Positions 1 to 10,631 of a stretch of DNA of 64,000 nt are shown piece after piece. A program made the position numbers and the translations under genes. Origin of the DNA: Erythrophleum ivorense (lineage: Eukaryota; Streptophyta; Magnoliopsida; Fabales; Fabaceae); contig JAIUCV010000019.1 of assembly GCA_026724425.1 (NCBI GenBank), positions 9,009,141 through 9,073,140 on the forward strand. Reading direction: 5' to 3'. How positions within the stretch are numbered: position 1 is the first letter of the stretch; each line of letters opens with the position of its first letter. The notes under the pieces were generated by a model. The model saw only the letters and a program-made list of their open reading frames with translations, ran no database searches and had not been told where the DNA came from.

Positions 1-332
1 ACTCTTTTTAGCTGCTTAAGAGTAAACTTTTGTCATATTGTTAACTTTAATCCTGATTGTCATAACATCTTAAGTTTTCAATGCTAGTATGGCAGAGTAA
101 CTACCACTGGCTAACATGATATCCATGTGGGATATCAACTTTTCATAGGCTCAGCTATTAGAGGCATGTTCCACTACTTACCCTATTATAAAGAATTGTA
201 CTTGACCTTTTTTCTAAGTTTTAGTGTACATGAACTTCTCTTTCCCTTGGCCAAGTATAACAACTACTGGGTAGTGATTCATTTAACTATAACTCTGGAA
301 GTACTTTCTTGATTTTTTTATCCCACATGTTG

Positions 333-348
333 TATCTATCTATCTATC
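333..348. repeat. Short TATC microsatellite
   Basis: Four copies of TATC lie inside the E0 remnant. No function is implied. Confidence 0.7.
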
Positions 349-1501
349 AAGGGAGATCTAGTCAGTGGCTTGGTTATTTGAGTAAAGCCTTAATAATTTT
401 ATAGCAATAGTTTGCTAGACTTGTGAGGAGTCGAGTCTCTAAGACTAAATTGTTTAAAATCATATAAGTCTTTAAGACTAGTTGATCTATAAAAACTATC
501 CTAAGCTATCATCTCCTAAGAGAACTACTATATTATAACTCTGGGTTCTCAATAACTCTGAGGGATTTATTGTGATCCTTGGGATCCACTGCGACCTCTC
601 AGAGCCTTGCTAGGAGCTGTTACAACCTATTGAACTATGTTGGGATTTACTGTGATCTATCTCTAGGAGATTTTAAAGCCTAAGATCACTATTTGTAAAT
701 AAGCTCATACTAAAGCTCATATTCACCAAATCTGGCAACCACTATTTATAATCTCTGAGGCTAACTCAAATGCCTACTATGTTCTACTAAACATTTCTTA
801 TGTGAAGTGGGTTTTATATACTATTGCATTCCTATAATGATCCCATAGGAATGATACTTAAAAGTATCTTAATATTTACTCACTACTCTTTATGGGATCA
901 TCATATTCCCAATTCTAGTCTTATCGCACTTCCTTTGTTTTTTCCCTTACTAACTCACTTTACTTGTCTTATTTTCTTTACTCCGTAAGTGAAACTAGGA
1001 TGCACTTTTCATAGATTCATTCTAGCTTCTTTCTTTTATCCTATAAATTTTGTCTCTGTCCATATTGCACATTCAAATACCTCTAGCACTGGCACAATCC
1101 ATATTTCATAGGGCATTTCACATTATGCATCTAGTGCATATATTTTCTAGTAGGATAAGTATCATACGTCGGTCTCTTTTCATTTCATTTGATTTTGGTG
1201 TAAAGGACTCAGATTAAACGTACTAAACATCATGTTAACTGAGTCTTATAACTTTAGTGCCCTAGGCATCTTTAATTTTCATCATTCCATACTAGGAATT
1301 CCTTTTAAATATTATTTTGCATATTTAGTTTTTTTGAAGTCCCTTTAACGCTCTTTATTCTTTAGCTCATCCTTTAACTTAACTGGCTAGGATATTGTTT
1401 GATTATCAGGACACTCTTTATGATTAATATTATAATTTGCTATGCATTTAAGTTACATTACTATTGAGTTGGCTAGACCCAACATCATGTAACTATGGTG
1501 G

Positions 1502-1506
1502 CAAGC
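1502..1506. repeat. Probable left target-site duplication of A0 (CAAGC)
   Basis: CAAGC here and TAAGC at 18263-18267 flank the A0 LTR and differ by one base. The flanks on both sides are adjacent segments of E0 when compared with E3 near 39707-39720, which supports a simple insertion at this point. Confidence 0.5.
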
Positions 1507-2518
1507 TATCATACTATCAAAGAAGAAGTACATATTCTATACCATATCATGCTTATAACATCGATTTTGTATCTTTATTACTTTTAGTAGCATAAAACAC
1601 TGACATTAAAGGCCTAATTTCTTTAAATAAGCATAATTGTAGAACTTTAGTTTAGAAATCTCAAGATTCATACTAAACAAGTTTGTTTAGTAGGAAACAT
1701 CATAAAAAGAACCATGAATTTCGGATCTTGAAGTATGTGCATCAAATGGTTATGATTAAACACGTTTATATGGGTTCTCATTTTAGATGCAAATTTCAAA
1801 AATTCATATCTTAAGCTAAGAAACTCCAATTCACACAAATTAGCACTCTATGAGAAGCTCAGGACATGAAATACATAATGTAAAAATTTCAAGCCAAAAC
1901 AAGTTCATTTGGGGCACGAAAATCCAATGGAATAGTAACTGTTATTGTTTTCAGACCTAAACTAGAACCCTAACTTTGATCATGCATATCTTTGGCTACA
2001 TAAATTTGTTTTATGAAAACTAAGTGGCTATGGAAAGCTTATAATACCAACTATATTCTTATAAAATTTTATGAGCATTGGAGTTCATTTGAATCAGATC
2101 TGACTATATGAATAGTGCTAGTAAATTCTATAATTTTTAGCCAAATTTAAAAAACCTTAATAAATTATACAGACCTCCAAAATTTGTGTTTTTTAGCTCT
2201 ATGGAAAGCTCCAAATAATCTCTAAATACTTTCCAAATTTCATCTAAAAATTCACTCATTTGGTCTAATTTTGATTTAGAAGCAAAACAAGGCTCAAAGT
2301 AGTGTATATTTGGATCTAAATGGTTCAAAATGGACCGTTTGACCTCATGTGACCACTTTAGCACATTTTAAATGCAAAATATAGCATATATGACTAATTT
2401 ATCATGTCTTAAACCTCATGCAACTCAAATCTACTCATCCACTTGCCATTTCATATATACATAACATAGCTTACACATAATTTAATCTCATAATCTTGTA
2501 TATTTACATTCAAAAATA

Positions 2519-2523
2519 ACATT
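2519..2523. repeat. Left target-site duplication of A1 (ACATT)
   Basis: ACATT directly precedes the TGTAATG start of A1 and recurs exactly at 5988-5992 after its end. Confidence 0.8.
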
Positions 2524-5500
2524 TGTAATGTCTGATTTTCGTAAAAATAATGGAAACAAATATGTTTTCAAAGTAAGCCCTCTAAAATAAATTAGTTGAG
2601 GTATAGAAAAATTAGAATAATAAGTAGACATTAAGTAATGAAATTAGGAGGCTAGAGGTACCCTAAAATAGAGGCTAAAATAACTAGATGGAAATTAACG
2701 AAATTGTTATGTAACATAATGACATTTTTATAATTTCAAGAAAATTTTAGAATACTCATAAGAGGGCTTTTTAAATAGAAAATCTAAGTTCTTCGGGGTT
2801 CTTAGAGGCCCTGAAAATCATGGGAAGTCTTGGGACAGTTAAAATCCCTTCGGTGTATGTTTTCTAATATTAGTTAATGTAAACTTTGACCCTTTCATTT
2901 GAGAAGGTTTTTACTTCAATTTGAGTGATTCCAAAGGCATTTTATAAGATTTATAACCTAAATTTTATGATAAAAAATACGGTTCTAAAAAAGAGCTAAA
3001 ATGAATCAAAAATGAAAATGCCAAGATTAGGGGATAAAATTGAAAATTTTGGAAACAACTTCTTATACCTAGCTATATATATGACCATGCTCCACTCTTC
3101 CCTTCAGCTAGCTCATTTTATTTCTTCCTTAAACTAGAGAAAGAAGCAAGGGAGTGAGGTGCACAAGGGAGAGAAGAAAGGGAAGAGAAAAAGCAAGGAA
3201 AAGGTATGATTTTTTATGGATTTTCTTGGTTTCTCTTTAGCAAATTTCTTCTCCTCCATCTTCCCTTCTTTCCTATGGTTTTATTGACAATTTTGGGTCT
3301 ATTTTGAGGTCAGACTAAGGAGGGAATTTTCAAGTTTGGAGAGGAGAAGCCAACCAAAGTGAAGAGCAAGTAAGAAAACAAGGTAGTTTACCATGCTTCA
3401 AGCTTGATATTTCTTGTTCTTCCTCTTGCATATTTTTCCCCATATGAGACCAACTCGAAGGAGTTAAATTTCTAGCCAAACCAAGAGTGAATCTTAGGGA
3501 AATGAAGGAGAAGAACAAGAATATACAAAGAAAACAATCAAATAACCATTAGATTTCAAGATAGCAAAGTTAGGGTTTCAAGTATTTCTTTAAAATTATT
3601 TTTGATGCAAGAGTTTCTAGGCCAAAATGAGTGTTTGAATGAGCTCTAGAGATCCCTAAGAAGCTTCCCATATGCATCTTCCATCAAGAAAACAAAACAA
3701 ACTTACTTGGTGCCTCCTTGAAGCATAGCCTTGGCCTAGGCTAAATGGAGCACTAAGAGGTAGTTTCAATTTGTTCCAAGCTTTATTTTGAGTCATATAT
3801 GATAGGAAAGGCTGAGAGGAAGCCTTGAAAAAATGTTAGAAGTCATGAATAGTGAGATGTAATTATAGGTTCCATATTATGGCTTAAAGAAGTAACACCT
3901 AGTTAGGCTCCTTAAATTAATTGTGTGATGACTCTAAGAGGCTTAAAAAGAGTCAAGAACCTTAGATGAATGGAAAGAATGGAACCAAGATCATGTTTTC
4001 CTAAGGTTGCTTCATTAGGTGCATTATGGAATCATAAATGAACCTTAGAAGCAAGCTAGCTTTTCTAATGAGTGTGTAGCTTTAGAATTTGTTCCAAGAG
4101 TGTAATTGGCTTCCATATGATTTTTCTAGGCTAAAGGAACCAAGTCTCACATCCTTGTGAGTGTGTGGTTAAGGGAGAGGAAGCATTCTTGAAAGGGAAA
4201 GTAGGCAATTGTAACCAAGGTACCTCTCTCTTCTTTCTCTCATGCATGAGTGGATGTTTATCTTGTCTTTGAATATGTGTATGCATGTTTTGAGTCATTA
4301 AAAATGTTTTAGTATGTATCTAAATGCCATGGTACCATGATGTTATTATTATGTATTCAAATGATGCTTTGTGAAATTGTTTTAGTTTGCTTGAGTGTGG
4401 TGAAGCTAAAATTCCCTAGCCATGATGAGGATGAGCCAAGAATACTAAAAAATGATTGAGACAAAGCCAAAAGTCTCCCAAAAATAAGGTTTAGCTAAAA
4501 GCTTTTAAGAAAATAGGTAAGGGAAGTCCAAAATCTCTAAAGAGAATAGGTGAGGCTAAACCACTTGTTTGACAAGCCTATGTATGTTTCATATGACTTC
4601 TTGAATGTTAGAAATATTCCATGAATGATTATATGTCCCATGATATCCATGTATGCATTTTTAGATTTGGATTTATATTATTTATATATGGTTGAAAGGG
4701 AGAAGAGCTATTGAAATTCCTAGAATCTCATCCCTTCCTCTTTATTGCCTAACATGTTTAGGTGGACCAAGTGAACTAAGAAATGGGAGCCACCAAGCTT
4801 GAAGAAGAGAGATTGACAACAAAGTGTGTGAAATTGTCCATTTTGTAAGCCATATGAATGGCATATGATGTAATTCCTTGTTGTATATGATGTATGACCT
4901 TATGAACACATGTAAATATATGAATATATTGTGTATGTATGAGAGTTGATGCCATATGTATGATATAGCAATTTTTGGGCATTGGATGGCAAGAACTAGC
5001 ATATGTATTCTTATGCATATCTTAGGGTTAGAGTATGAGTTTATGAAATCTGGATTTTTGCACCTTTAAGACATGTTTAGTAAACCATTTTGGTGCTTTC
5101 CCACGTGCTCAAGTGGCCATGAATGTCTTAGAAGCCAATATGGACCATTTGAGACCTTTTGAAGACACAAAATTGGTCATTTTGAAACCCAATGTAAAGA
5201 TCTAACCAAATGAACAAATTTTGCTCATAAAATTTAGCATGCATATAGATCTTATCCAGAGCTTTTTGGAAATCTAAAGACCATATTATTTGGAGGTCTG
5301 TGGAATTAATTATGAATTTTCAAAATTGCTGAATTCCAGCTATTTTGATATAATTACTGTTCATATAGTTAGTTTCTTCTCCTATGTCATTTGAGGGCCA
5401 AATAGTGTCCAATACTTATAAAATTTTATAAGTATAAACTAGACATGATAATCTTTCTATGGCCATAGAGATCACCCCAATTGGATGTCTAGGTAGGCAG

Positions 5501-5987
5501 ATATGAATTTTTAAAATTCTATGAATTGCTAAGCGAGTTTGGTTATTGTTCCATCGATTGCCAGTGGCTAGACATCCCTATTGTGGTCTGAACTTATTTT
5601 TAACATAAAGTAGACATCTGTAGTTTTTCAGAATGGTATAGTGTGCTTGATTTAAATTTTTTTAGATTTAGTTATGATTTTTCAAAGTTCATGATAGAAA
5701 GTTAACACACTAATTTGAGGCTGCACATGCAATTTTTGTGTATATGGTTCATAAGCTTGAGTTTTTGGCCACTTCTTGAGATGGTTCTAAATTGTATTTG
5801 TGTATTTAAATATGAGAATAAGATAAATGAGTTCATATGGCCCATGAGACATGAAAAGAATATTTTATCCGCGATGTATTGTAAAAATAAACTAATATTT
5901 TAATGCCATTTTCTTGAGAATGTGTGCTTGGCTAAGGAAATGTAAGTTATAATGGCATGAGATGACGTAAATGAATATGATGTTATA
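2524..5987 (+). mobile_element. A1: solo LTR of the Tekay-like family
   Basis: A 3464-bp LTR begins TGTAATGTCTG and ends ATGATGTTATA, which is the family terminus GGTGTTACA with a few transitions. An exact 5-bp target duplication, ACATT, flanks it. No primer site, coding region or polypurine tract is present, so it is a solo LTR. It shares its whole length with A2, A5 and the LTRs of E3: a purine-rich leader near 3110-3220, GTGAGG-type short repeats at about 4390-4570, an imperfect hairpin at 4713-4729, and a tail with 'catttgagggccaaat'. Several short open frames occur in it, but none is conserved between copies, so I call none of them genes. Confidence 0.8.
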
Positions 5988-5992
5988 ACATT
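5988..5992. repeat. Right target-site duplication of A1 (ACATT)
   Basis: Exact copy of 2519-2523. The sequence beyond it resumes A0. Confidence 0.8.
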
Positions 5993-6182
5993 TACATTAT
6001 AATCCTATACTTTATACTTGTGGGAATGTTTACATTACAAAAACATCACATACGATCTCTTATGTGTACATATTACATAAAAACCTAAACTATTGTCAAA
6101 GTAATGCCATTCATGCTTTTTGGTTTTCATTATTGGCTCTTTGAGAATTCCCTAGATATGGTTAGAAGTAACAAAGGAGAAT

Positions 6183-6199
6183 GGGATTCTATAAATCCC
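6183..6199 (-). other. Conserved LTR hairpin, A0 copy (GGGATT / AATCCC)
   Basis: A 6-bp perfect stem with a 5-base loop. It occupies the same place in the LTR as the hairpins at 8311-8328, 23851-23867, 36422-36437 and 61146-61161, but with GGGATT/AATCCC in place of GAGATT/AATCTC, so the pairing is kept while the bases change. Confidence 0.55.
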
Positions 6200-7001
6200 A
6201 ATAGCTCATTCACCCTTCATGCACACTTACAAGGCATATTTTCATGTCAAAGGGAGCAAGTACGCATAATAGACATCCAAATATCGAACATAACCATATA
6301 CATAAAATCATATGGATCAATCAAGGTAAAAATAAGCTCTAGAGACTTTTGGTCTAGCCTCACCTAATTATTTGAAACATTTGAATTCGCGTCACCCACT
6401 TTTAAGACTCAAGTAAAAAAAACTCCATTTAAACACATCAATGGAATCTTTGGACTATCTTTGGACTTAGGTAAGCTTTACATAGGCTAACTATAGTCTT
6501 AAGTTTCCATATGGTTCCATTTAGTAGTATAATGAAGAAACCTATATAATTCAATATCTTAGTTCTAATTTCTCACCCAATATAAGTTATATGACTCCAA
6601 TTAAACTTATTAGAGTTATTACAAACTCAATTCAATGAGTTTAACACCTAATTACTTTTTTGTGCATAATGGAACTCTAAATTTTTACCTTTCAAAATAA
6701 GGCTTTTAAATTCAAACCAGTGGTTCTTTTGATGTTTATAATTCATATCTAGACCATTTCTAACCTCAGAATTAAAGAAAACTCTCCTTGGGTGCTATTT
6801 CCTACTCTAGGTCAAGACAATCACTTCAAATGGCTTTCATGGAGTTTTTATTTTATCTTTTAGGAAATTAGCATCTAGGTGAAGTCTTTAGCCTCTTCTT
6901 AACTTAATTATGATTGAAATATCAATTGAAGGCCTTATACTCCATAAGGTGCAATCAAAACTCTAGGTATGGAATCTTGCAACCTATGGCCTTTTAATAG
7001 T

Positions 7002-7006
7002 TTTTA
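7002..7006. repeat. Left target-site duplication of the Tekay element (TTTTA)
   Basis: TTTTA lies directly before the 5' LTR and is repeated exactly at 17274-17278 after the 3' LTR. Confidence 0.85.
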
Positions 7007-7092
7007 TGTAACAACCAGAAAAGGAATGAGAGAAAAATGAGAAAAGAGGAAGCTGGGAAATTTTCGGAGAGCTGAAAATTTTCTAAGTCTTC

Positions 7093-7334
7093 TCGCCATA
7101 TCGAGAAATAGAGTCGCCATAGCGAGAATGCCTCCTCGCAATAGCGAAGATGTTCCTAGCTGTAGCGAGTGCGACATTCCATACAGAAACCAGGGAGTTG
7201 CTCGCCATAGCGGCGCTATAGCGAAGGCAGAGGTCTGGAACAGGCCGAGCTCGCCGTAGCGACGCCATAGCGAAGGCAAAGTCTGGAACTTGCACGAGCT
7301 CGCCGTAGCGAGGGTAACGACTCGCTATAGCGAG
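7093..7334 (+). repeat. Array of about ten CGCNATAGCG palindromic motifs in the LTR
   Basis: About ten copies of a TCGCCATAGCGAG-like word start at 7093, 7114, 7136, 7159 (partial), 7202, 7212, 7251, 7262, 7300 and 7321. The last, CTCGCTATAGCGAG at 7321-7334, is a perfect 14-bp palindrome. Copies 6-9 also form a two-unit tandem repeat of about 50 bp. The array lies in the first 330 bp of the LTR, where upstream promoter elements would be. A role in binding host factors is inference. The same array is in the 3' LTR at 14611-14852. Confidence 0.75.
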
Positions 7335-8063
7335 AGCGGTTCAGAAAAGCGTAAAAAGAGAGATTTTGACTTTTTAAAGAGTCTAAACTTTTCCTTTCTC
7401 TTAGAACCGACCTGAGCTTCGACCAAAGAGAGAGAAGAGAGCGGTGGAGAGAGAGAGAGAGGCCAAGAAGCAAGGAGATCAAGCAAAGAGGTGAGTAATC
7501 TTTAGATTTCCCTAGCTTTTCTCCTTAGCCTGTTGTCTCCTCCTCTTGCTTTCTCTTTCTACGGTTTTAGAAGCTGAGTTAGGAGAGGTTCAGAAGAGGG
7601 AAATAGGAAAACTACTCTAGAAGGAGGGTAGAACTCATTTATCCTCAATTCTCCTTCCTTGCTTTCTTCTTGGAGAGCTTGAGAGAGGAAGGAGAGTGAG
7701 TAGAGTTTTAGAGAGAGAATCCCTAGATCTGTGAGGGTAATGAGGGTTTAATTTGATGAAGAATCTCTTTTAGCTTTGTGAGAGTTATTTAAACTATGAG
7801 AGAGTAATTGATGCTCTTTGTTCTGCCTAGGCTCAAAGGAAGAAACTCCACCTTGTTGTGAGTGTGAAATCAAGGAGGGAGAGGAGAAATTGAAAGGGAA
7901 GACTTGTGTGATCTGAGAAGGTAGCTCTCTACTCTTTTCTTGTTGCATTCTTGGTTGAGTAATAGTCATTATATGTTGTGTATGTGCTTGTATGATGAGA
8001 TATGCCATTGATTTTGCCTTGATGTACTGGTACCAATATGTTTATGATATGATGTGCGGAAAT

Positions 8064-8193
8064 TGCTCGGGTGAGGTGGTGCCGAAAGTCCCTTGAGACG
8101 GGTGAGGAGGAGCCAAAAGTCCCTAAACCAAGGGTGAGGCCGATCCAAAAGTCCTAAAGCTCGGGTGAGGCTAGACCGAAAGTCCCTAGAGCC
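8064..8193 (+). repeat. Four tandem 29-34 bp units (GGGTGAGG...AAAGTCC) in the Tekay LTR
   Basis: Four degenerate units, each GGGTGAGG plus a spacer plus CCAAAAGTCC or CCGAAAGTCC. The copy in the 3' LTR is at 15582-15711. Diverged forms occupy the same relative place in A1 (about 4390-4570), A2 (about 23530-23700), the E3 LTRs (about 31710-31880 and 43670-43830), A4 on the minus strand (about 33840-34000) and A5 (about 60815-61000). Confidence 0.7.
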
Positions 8194-8310
8194 TAGTCTT
8201 GGCATTGGTTTGATTTCATGGCATGAAACACATATGTTGTGTTATGATGATTTGTTTGCATGTTTGACTAGTATATGCCTTGATTGCATCTTGAATGAGT
8301 ATGAGCTATT

Positions 8311-8328
8311 GAGATTCTCCCGAATCTC
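8311..8328 (+). other. Conserved LTR hairpin, Tekay 5' LTR copy (GAGATTC / GAATCTC)
   Basis: A perfect 7-bp stem with a TCCC loop, followed by a C-rich run. It is repeated in the 3' LTR at 15829-15846 and kept in form in the diverged LTRs of this window. Confidence 0.6.
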
Positions 8329-9759
8329 ACCCCCTTCCCCTCCCATCTTATTATCCAGGTGGTGTTCAAGGAGAGGCGAGCACACTTCACGGAGCCTAGT
8401 GGAGCCCTTTAGAACTGTGTAGTTTCTTTTGGTTATTTTGATGTATAAGGTGCCAAAATGAAGATGCACCTCTCATTTTTGAGTTGTAATTATATGAGCA
8501 CATGTAAATATGTGTATAGATGATGTATGAAGCATGTAAAGGACCGAAGTAATGAAAATGTATAAATTGGCCCTTTGAGGCTTATGTGAAATAGTGTGTT
8601 CTTTCCCATAGCATAGTGAAATTAGAATGTATGGTGATTTGGATTACTTAGATAATTCATATATGCTATGTTTGTACTTTTAAACTTGCCCAATAGATGT
8701 TAGAACATGAGAGAGGTCATTTAGACCCCCTTTGAACCCCATATGGTGCCAAAACTTCCATTTGGGTGAGCTCCGTCAAAATATGACCGGATGAGCTCTT
8801 CTTGTTATGGAATTTGGCATGCCTCTAGAGTCTATTGAGAGCTTCTTGAGAAGCCAGAGTGGGTAATATTCGGAGATCTAGAGAATATTTGATGAATTGT
8901 TGAAATTGGGAATTTTCAATGTTTTAGTCATGGTACTGTTCATTGAGTCCGAAAATGAAACTATGTCATCCATAGACCAAATGATGTCCAAATGTCATGA
9001 AAATTTAGGAGCATAAACTAGATATCCACAGTGACCTATACCAACTGGAATCACCTTAATTGGAGGTCTGTAGAGAGAGAAACGATCTACTGAAGTTCTG
9101 TATCAGCAGCAGGGAAGTTTCTGACCTTCGTTACTGTTTTATCAGGTTTCGAGGTCTTAGAACTCCTGCACTGATCTGGACTTATTTTTCTCCTATATTT
9201 CACATCTGTAGCTTTCCAAATTGGTATATTGTTACCTGATTGGATTTTTTTGGATTTAATTACGACTTTCCGAAGTTCATGACAGTAAATTGCACCAGTA
9301 TCAGGGACAGCCGGACATCTGTACCTTTTTCGATGTCATTGATGGTCTAAACGTTGAGATTGAGGCTGGGAGTTATTTTTAGTATGAATTTAACATCCCA
9401 AGCTTTCCCGAGAGCTATGAATTGCTTGATTCCCATTTTTCTAGAATTAGTTGTGATTTTCCAAAGTTGGCGCCAGAAATATGATTTATGGGCCCGATTG
9501 AGAAATTGTATTTTCTGAGTTTTTGGCTTCTTACCCGTGGTTTGGGAGTTGTTTGAGATTATGTACAAGTTGTATAAATGGTGTTTGAGTAGAGAATGTG
9601 AATAATGGGTTCACGAGACCCACGGGACAAAATACGACCGGTTAAACCTCGATTTTAAGTAGTAAAGTACCACAGTTTCGGTCAGTTTTCTGGGAAATCA
9701 TATGGAGTCAAGCCCAGAGGGAGATGAATTAGAGTGTAGTCAGTACGGTGTTACATTTT

Positions 9760-9771
9760 TGGTATCAGAGC
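9760..9771 (+). promoter_or_regulatory. Primer-binding site, initiator tRNA-Met type
   Basis: TGGTATCAGAGC starts 4 bases after the 5' LTR. It is the standard plant primer site complementary to the 3' end of initiator tRNA-Met, where minus-strand DNA synthesis starts. Confidence 0.93.
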
Positions 9772-9911
9772 AAAGGTTCAGGAACTTTTGCTCGATGTTG
9801 GGCTCTTGAATTGCTTGTGTTTGGTGTGAATTGCCATGGAAGTGGTAACATTCATATGCATATGTGTTTGTGCTATGATTGTAAACTGAGAATTGCTACT
9901 TCTTTTCAGAT

Positions 9912-10631
9912 ATGGTTGAGACTAGACGAGGCAGGGGTAGAGGCAGGCCACCCAGGGCTCAGAGAGTTGAGCCAGAGGTTCCGGTTGGGCCTGAGGATCC
10001 TCTGCGAACCATCATGGAGAGATTAGATCGGTTTGAAGCCATGATGGGCCAGCATGAGGAAATGTTAGAACAACAGAGGTATATCGCTCAACAGCAACAT
10101 GACATGATCATGCACCTGCAAGATACCCTGACCAGGCAAAAGGAAGCCAGGAGGGAAGCCCCTGTACCTCAGCCATCTACATCTGGCAACCCACCTGCAC
10201 ATCCCCAAGAGCATGTAGTAGCTCATACCCAGACGCCTATCCAGAAACTGTTGAAGCAGTTTAGGCAAAATAATCCACCCACGTTTGACGGGGAGTTGGA
10301 TGCGGATAAGGCGGAGGCTTGGGTTAGGGAGCTAGAGAAAATCTTCTCGGTAATGAGTTGTACTACCGAGCAGAAAGCGCAGCTAGCCACGTTTATGTTG
10401 AAAAAGGAAGCGGATAGATGGTGGTGTAGCACGCAACCTTTAATGGAGACCAAGGAGATACCGATAAACTGGGAAAGTTTCTTGGTTGAGTTTTATGAGA
10501 AATATCTCCCTAGTTCGGTGAGGAAGAAGAAAGAGATGGAGTTTATGAGTTTGAGACAGACGGATGAGATGACTGTGGACCAGTATGTGGCTAAGTTCAT
10601 GGAGTTGTCTCGGTATTCCTCTTACCTCTAG
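9912..10631 (+). CDS. gag: Tekay Gag, N-terminal part, ended by a premature TAG
   Basis: This is the capsid part of the gag-pol polyprotein that forms the virus-like particle. The start ATG at 9912 gives an Arg/Gly-rich N-terminus, and it is the first ATG of the long frame after the primer site. Residues 40-75 look coiled and Gln/Glu-rich. Residues of about 115-239 form a retrotransposon gag domain with 'FDGELDADKAEAWVRELEKIF' in it. A TAG at 10629-10631 stops the frame at residue 240, inside the capsid domain. The same frame runs on without shift into the nucleocapsid and pol. Tekay elements normally have one uninterrupted frame, so the TAG looks like a mutation and not a programmed readthrough site. 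Confidence 0.88.
   Translation: MVETRRGRGRGRPPRAQRVEPEVPVGPEDPLRTIMERLDRFEAMMGQHEEMLEQQRYIAQQQHDMIMHLQDTLTRQKEARREAPVPQPSTSGNPPAHPQEHVVAHTQTPIQKLLKQFRQNNPPTFDGELDADKAEAWVRELEKIFSVMSCTTEQKAQLATFMLKKEADRWWCSTQPLMETKEIPINWESFLVEFYEKYLPSSVRKKKEMEFMSLRQTDEMTVDQYVAKFMELSRYSSYL

Larger units (their letters stand above)
7007..9755 (+). repeat. 5' LTR of the Tekay element
   Basis: A 2749-bp LTR starting TGTAACAACC and ending GGTGTTACA. It differs from the 3' LTR at about 21 positions. Only about 5 of these lie before 9143; about 16 fall in the last 612 bp. It contains the CGCNATAGCG motif array (7093-7334), a four-unit repeat (8064-8193) and the hairpin at 8311-8328. The LTR should supply the promoter and polyadenylation signal, but I could not place a convincing TATA box. 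Short minus-strand frames occur in both LTR copies and are explained by the duplication. Confidence 0.92.

Noticed and set aside
8064..8193. CRISPR-like repeat array
   Set aside because: Units are degenerate, have no unique equal-length spacers, and lie inside a plant retrotransposon LTR.
7004..8469. Minus-strand frames of 70-91 codons duplicated at 14471-15987
   Set aside because: They lie in the two LTRs of the Tekay element; the duplication is explained by the LTR pair and does not indicate genes.
10629..10631. Programmed stop-codon readthrough between gag and pol
   Set aside because: The TAG lies within the capsid domain, upstream of the zinc knuckle, and no readthrough context is seen. 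A plain nonsense mutation is simpler.
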